DNA of 8,689 bases from Armatimonadota bacterium (GTDB lineage Bacteria > Armatimonadota > Zipacnadia > Zipacnadales > JABUFB01): assembly GCA_018056145.1 (NCBI GenBank), contig JAGPGE010000103.1:1-8689 (forward strand). The letters are read 5' to 3'. A program made the position numbers and the translations under genes. Under the pieces are notes generated by a model. It was not told the DNA's origin. It searched no databases and was given only the letters and a program-made list of their open reading frames with translations. Position 1 is the stretch's first letter. Every line of letters begins with the position of its first letter. Of this stretch, positions 6,342 through 8,689 are shown one piece after another.

Positions 6342-7421
6342 ATGTCTGATGTGGCTGATTTCCTCGCAGCACTCGATGAACGGTCCCCGCGGGTGGACGA
6401 GTTGCTGCTCGATCCCGCGCTGATGAACCGCGTGGCGCCCGTGCATCTGAGGGAGGTCGTTCGCGCGTACCTGGCGCGGGGAGGCAAGCGGCTGCGTCCC
6501 GCGGTGCTGCTCCTGGCCTGCGGCGCCGTGGGGGGCAGGGAAGAGGACGTGCTGCCGGCCGCGGCGGCACTGGAGTTGTTCCACACCTGGACGCTGATCC
6601 ACGACGACATCATCGACCATGACGACATGCGCCGCGGGGGACCGTCCGGACATGCCCTTGGCGCCGAATTGGGGGCGCGCGATCTCGGCCTGGGGGGGGC
6701 GGACTCCCTCGATTACGGCATCAGCCTTGCCATGCTGGCCGGCGATGTCCAGCACGGGCTGTGTGTCACCCTCTTCCTGCGCACCCGCAACGTGGACCCG
6801 GCCCTGCTCGCACAGCTCGTGGCTGACCTCGAACTGAACGTGGTCTGCGACCTGGTCGAGGGCGAGACCCTGGACGTGCAACTCGAGGACATGCCGCTGG
6901 ACGAAGTATCGCTGGACGACGTGCTGCGCATGCTCTACCTGAAGACCGGGGTGCTGTACGAGTTCGCCGGGAAAGCCGGCGCGATGCTGGGCCTTGGCAC
7001 CATGGAAGAGAGCCACCCGCGGGTTTCAGCACTGCGGGAGTTCTGCGCGAACTGCGGCATTGCTTTCCAGTTGCAGGACGACATCCTGGGCATCGTGGGC
7101 GACCAGCAGAAGCTCGGTAAGCCGGTGGGCAGCGATATCGTCGAGGGCAAGCGCACGCCTGTTCTGCTCAAAGCCCGCGAGGCCGCCAGTCCGGCGGACC
7201 GCGAGCTGCTCGATGCGGTGGTGGGCAATCCGTCGGCGGCGCCGGAGGATGTTGCCCGGGCCACCGAACTCATGGTGCGTCTGGGCGCGGTGGATGCAGT
7301 GGCCGCGATGGCCCGCGAGCGAATCGACGCCGCTTACTCGGCCCTCGGGCGACTGCCGCAGTCTCAGTACACCCGGTGGCTCGGTGGATGGGCCCAGTAC
7401 ATGATCGAAAGGGACTTCTGA
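6342..7421 (+). CDS. Polyprenyl (GGPP/FPP-type) diphosphate synthase
   Basis: The product has 359 residues. ATG 6342 has AGGGAG (6328-6333) 8 nt upstream; longer in-frame starts would overlap the RNase gene. It is a trans-prenyltransferase of the all-alpha isoprenoid synthase fold, which joins isopentenyl diphosphate to allylic diphosphates using Mg. Visible motifs: GGKRLRP at 47-53 (substrate diphosphate binding), the first Asp-rich motif DDIID at 88-92 followed by RRGGPSGH (97-104), K201-T-G (KTG), and the second Asp-rich motif QLQDDILGIVGD at 243-254 with the GK...D..EGKRTP loop at 259-273. The residue five before the first motif is W83. A bulky aromatic there limits product length in archaeal-type GGPP synthases, so a C15-C20 product is inferred rather than a long quinone tail. 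Residues about 105-124 look like an insertion before the MLAGD segment. Product length cannot be fixed from sequence alone. Confidence 0.93.
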   Translation: MSDVADFLAALDERSPRVDELLLDPALMNRVAPVHLREVVRAYLARGGKRLRPAVLLLACGAVGGREEDVLPAAAALELFHTWTLIHDDIIDHDDMRRGGPSGHALGAELGARDLGLGGADSLDYGISLAMLAGDVQHGLCVTLFLRTRNVDPALLAQLVADLELNVVCDLVEGETLDVQLEDMPLDEVSLDDVLRMLYLKTGVLYEFAGKAGAMLGLGTMEESHPRVSALREFCANCGIAFQLQDDILGIVGDQQKLGKPVGSDIVEGKRTPVLLKAREAASPADRELLDAVVGNPSAAPEDVARATELMVRLGAVDAVAAMARERIDAAYSALGRLPQSQYTRWLGGWAQYMIERDF

Positions 7422-7424
7422 GGC

Positions 7425-8689
7425 ATGTCAGTGATACGGATTGAGCGCGCCGCCGTGCTGACCATGGTGGAAGGGCAGGCCCCGATCCCCGGCGGCGTGG
7501 TCCAGTGGGACGGGCGGGAGATCACCTATGCCGGATGCGCGGCCAGTGCGCCGGACGTCCGCGTGGACCGGGTGATCGACGGCTCCGGCTGCGTGGTAAT
7601 GCCCGGACTCATCAACGCCCATACCCATCTCGCGATGACGCTGTTCCGCGGATTCGCCGACGACATGCCGCTTAAGCCGTGGCTGGAAGAGCGCATCTGG
7701 CCGGCCGAGAAGAGGCTGGTCGCCGATGACGTCTACTGGGGTACCCGGCTAGGTGTGCTCGAACTCCTGCGCGGCGGCTGCACCTGCCTCAATGACATGT
7801 ACCATTTCGATCGCACCGCGGCACAAGCGGCCGAAGACGGCCTGATCCGGGCCTGTCCGTCCGGGGTGATGTTGGGCTTCCTCGATGACCCCTTCGGGAT
7901 GCTGGAGAATGCCGTGGAGTTCGTGGTGGCGATCCGCGAACAGGGCCACAGCCGGCTGCACCCCATGCTTGGTCCTCACGCGCCTTACACATGCCCGCGC
8001 CCCCTGCTGGAGAGGGTGCTGCGGGAGGCCATCGCCCACGACCTGCCTCTGCACATACATGTTGCCGAGACCAGCCGGGAGTATGACGACTCCCGGCGCG
8101 AGCATGGGATGAGCCCCGTGCAGTATCTGGACAGCCTTGGATTCCTGCAGGTAAAGACGGCCCTGGCGCATTGCGTCTGGCTGGATGACAGAGACATCGA
8201 GATACTCGCCGAGCGGCAGGCGGGTGTGGTCCACTGCCCGAGCAGCAATATGAAACTCGGCAGTGGATTCGCGCGCGTTCCCGATCTGTTGGCGGCGGGT
8301 GCAGTGGTGGGGCTCGGGACCGACGGTGCGGCCTCAAACAACAACCTGGACATGTTCGAGGAGATGCACCTGGCTGCTCTCATTCACAAGGGCCGCACGG
8401 GCGATCCCACGGTAGTTCCTGCCCGGCGGGCTCTCGAGATGGCCACCCGCGATGCAGCGAAGGCGCTGGGCATCGACCACCTTGTCGGCACGCTGGAACC
8501 AGGGAAAAGGGCAGATCTGGCGGTGCTCAGCTTCGCCGCGCCCCACCTGACTCCGGTCCACGGCATATGCTCCCACCTGGTGTACTCCGCGGGCGCTTCG
8601 GACGTGCGGATGACCGTGGTGGACGGGGCTGTGGTGATGGAGGATGGGCAGTTCCCGGGGCAGGACGCGGAGGAGGTCTACCGCAACGC
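7425..8689 (+). CDS. mtaD: Amidohydrolase of the MTA/SAH deaminase family (3' end outside window)
   Basis: ATG 7425 follows the prenyl synthase stop by 3 nt, with AAAGGGA at 7408-7414 as ribosome site, so translation is probably coupled. There are 421 full codons before the window ends; the family usually has about 430 residues, so little is missing. The first strand-rich part (1-60) belongs to the composite beta domain of the amidohydrolase fold. Metal ligands are H66 and H68 (PGLINAHTH), H212 (HIHVAE) and D300 (GLGTDG); E215 and H249 (LAHC) fit the other active-site residues of the family. SNNNLDMF (304-311) and LGPHAPYTC (182-190) are typical of 5-methylthioadenosine/S-adenosylhomocysteine deaminases, which convert the adenine group to hypoxanthine. 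The family also contains deaminases for related nucleosides, including aminodeoxyfutalosine in menaquinone synthesis, and sequence alone does not separate them securely. The neighbouring prenyl synthase makes that alternative worth considering. Confidence 0.9.
   Translation, partial: MSVIRIERAAVLTMVEGQAPIPGGVVQWDGREITYAGCAASAPDVRVDRVIDGSGCVVMPGLINAHTHLAMTLFRGFADDMPLKPWLEERIWPAEKRLVADDVYWGTRLGVLELLRGGCTCLNDMYHFDRTAAQAAEDGLIRACPSGVMLGFLDDPFGMLENAVEFVVAIREQGHSRLHPMLGPHAPYTCPRPLLERVLREAIAHDLPLHIHVAETSREYDDSRREHGMSPVQYLDSLGFLQVKTALAHCVWLDDRDIEILAERQAGVVHCPSSNMKLGSGFARVPDLLAAGAVVGLGTDGAASNNNLDMFEEMHLAALIHKGRTGDPTVVPARRALEMATRDAAKALGIDHLVGTLEPGKRADLAVLSFAAPHLTPVHGICSHLVYSAGASDVRMTVVDGAVVMEDGQFPGQDAEEVYRN

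Noticed and set aside
1..8689. tRNA, rRNA, CRISPR, transposase, phage or toxin-antitoxin signals
   Set aside because: I looked on both strands and saw no cloverleaf, spaced identical repeats, integrase/transposase motifs or small paired genes.

Overview
This is a GC-rich bacterial chromosomal window with compact gene spacing, short leaders and Shine-Dalgarno sites of the GGAG type. No rRNA, tRNA, CRISPR array, insertion sequence or phage gene is visible. The gene content is a DNA-repair glycosylase, a SLOG/LOG-like protein, a beta-CASP metallo-RNase, a short-chain prenyl synthase, an MTA/SAH-type deaminase and two exported proteins. This would suit an environmental GC-rich lineage such as Armatimonadota or a neighbouring uncultured phylum. 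That placement is a weak guess from gene style, because no marker gene is present.

Left part (1-2910, forward): the window opens on the last 29 codons of an Fpg/Nei-type DNA glycosylase. An extended -10 promoter then leads into an 874-residue secreted protein of unknown function. That protein has a small N-terminal beta-rich domain, a Pro/Ala-rich linker of about 475 residues, and a C-terminal domain rich in Trp and Cys that I do not recognise. A strong imperfect hairpin at 2858-2910 closes this unit and can also serve the convergent gene.

Middle (2945-3892, reverse): a 315-residue lipoprotein has a Gly8 tether, two fibronectin type III repeats and a carboxypeptidase-regulatory-like beta-sandwich. 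It has a clear sigma70-type promoter (TTGCCA-N17-TACAAT on the minus strand) and a leader of roughly 100 nt.

The divergent intergenic region (3893-4150) is the most structured non-coding stretch. It holds the reverse promoter, three copies of a 10-mer (TCRGGGCTSA), a perfect 7-bp palindrome, and a forward extended -10 promoter (TGCTATAAT).

Right part (4151-8689, forward): four genes run in the same direction with gaps of 27, 58 and 3 nt and no convincing terminator between them, so they are probably one transcription unit. They are a SLOG/LOG-like nucleotide-binding protein, a beta-CASP metallo-beta-lactamase-fold RNase, a polyprenyl (GGPP/FPP-type) diphosphate synthase, and an amidohydrolase of the MTA/SAH deaminase family that runs off the window. 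The prenyl synthase next to a deaminase of this superfamily raises the possibility of a menaquinone (futalosine) link, which is an inference only. The first gene has an unresolved start: its only canonical upstream start lies almost on the predicted transcription start, while a good GGAGG site precedes a GTC-ATC pair. I found no clear sign of a wholly new system. The best candidates for a second look are the 10-mer repeat array with its promoter, the unknown 874-residue protein, and the deaminase/prenyl synthase pairing.
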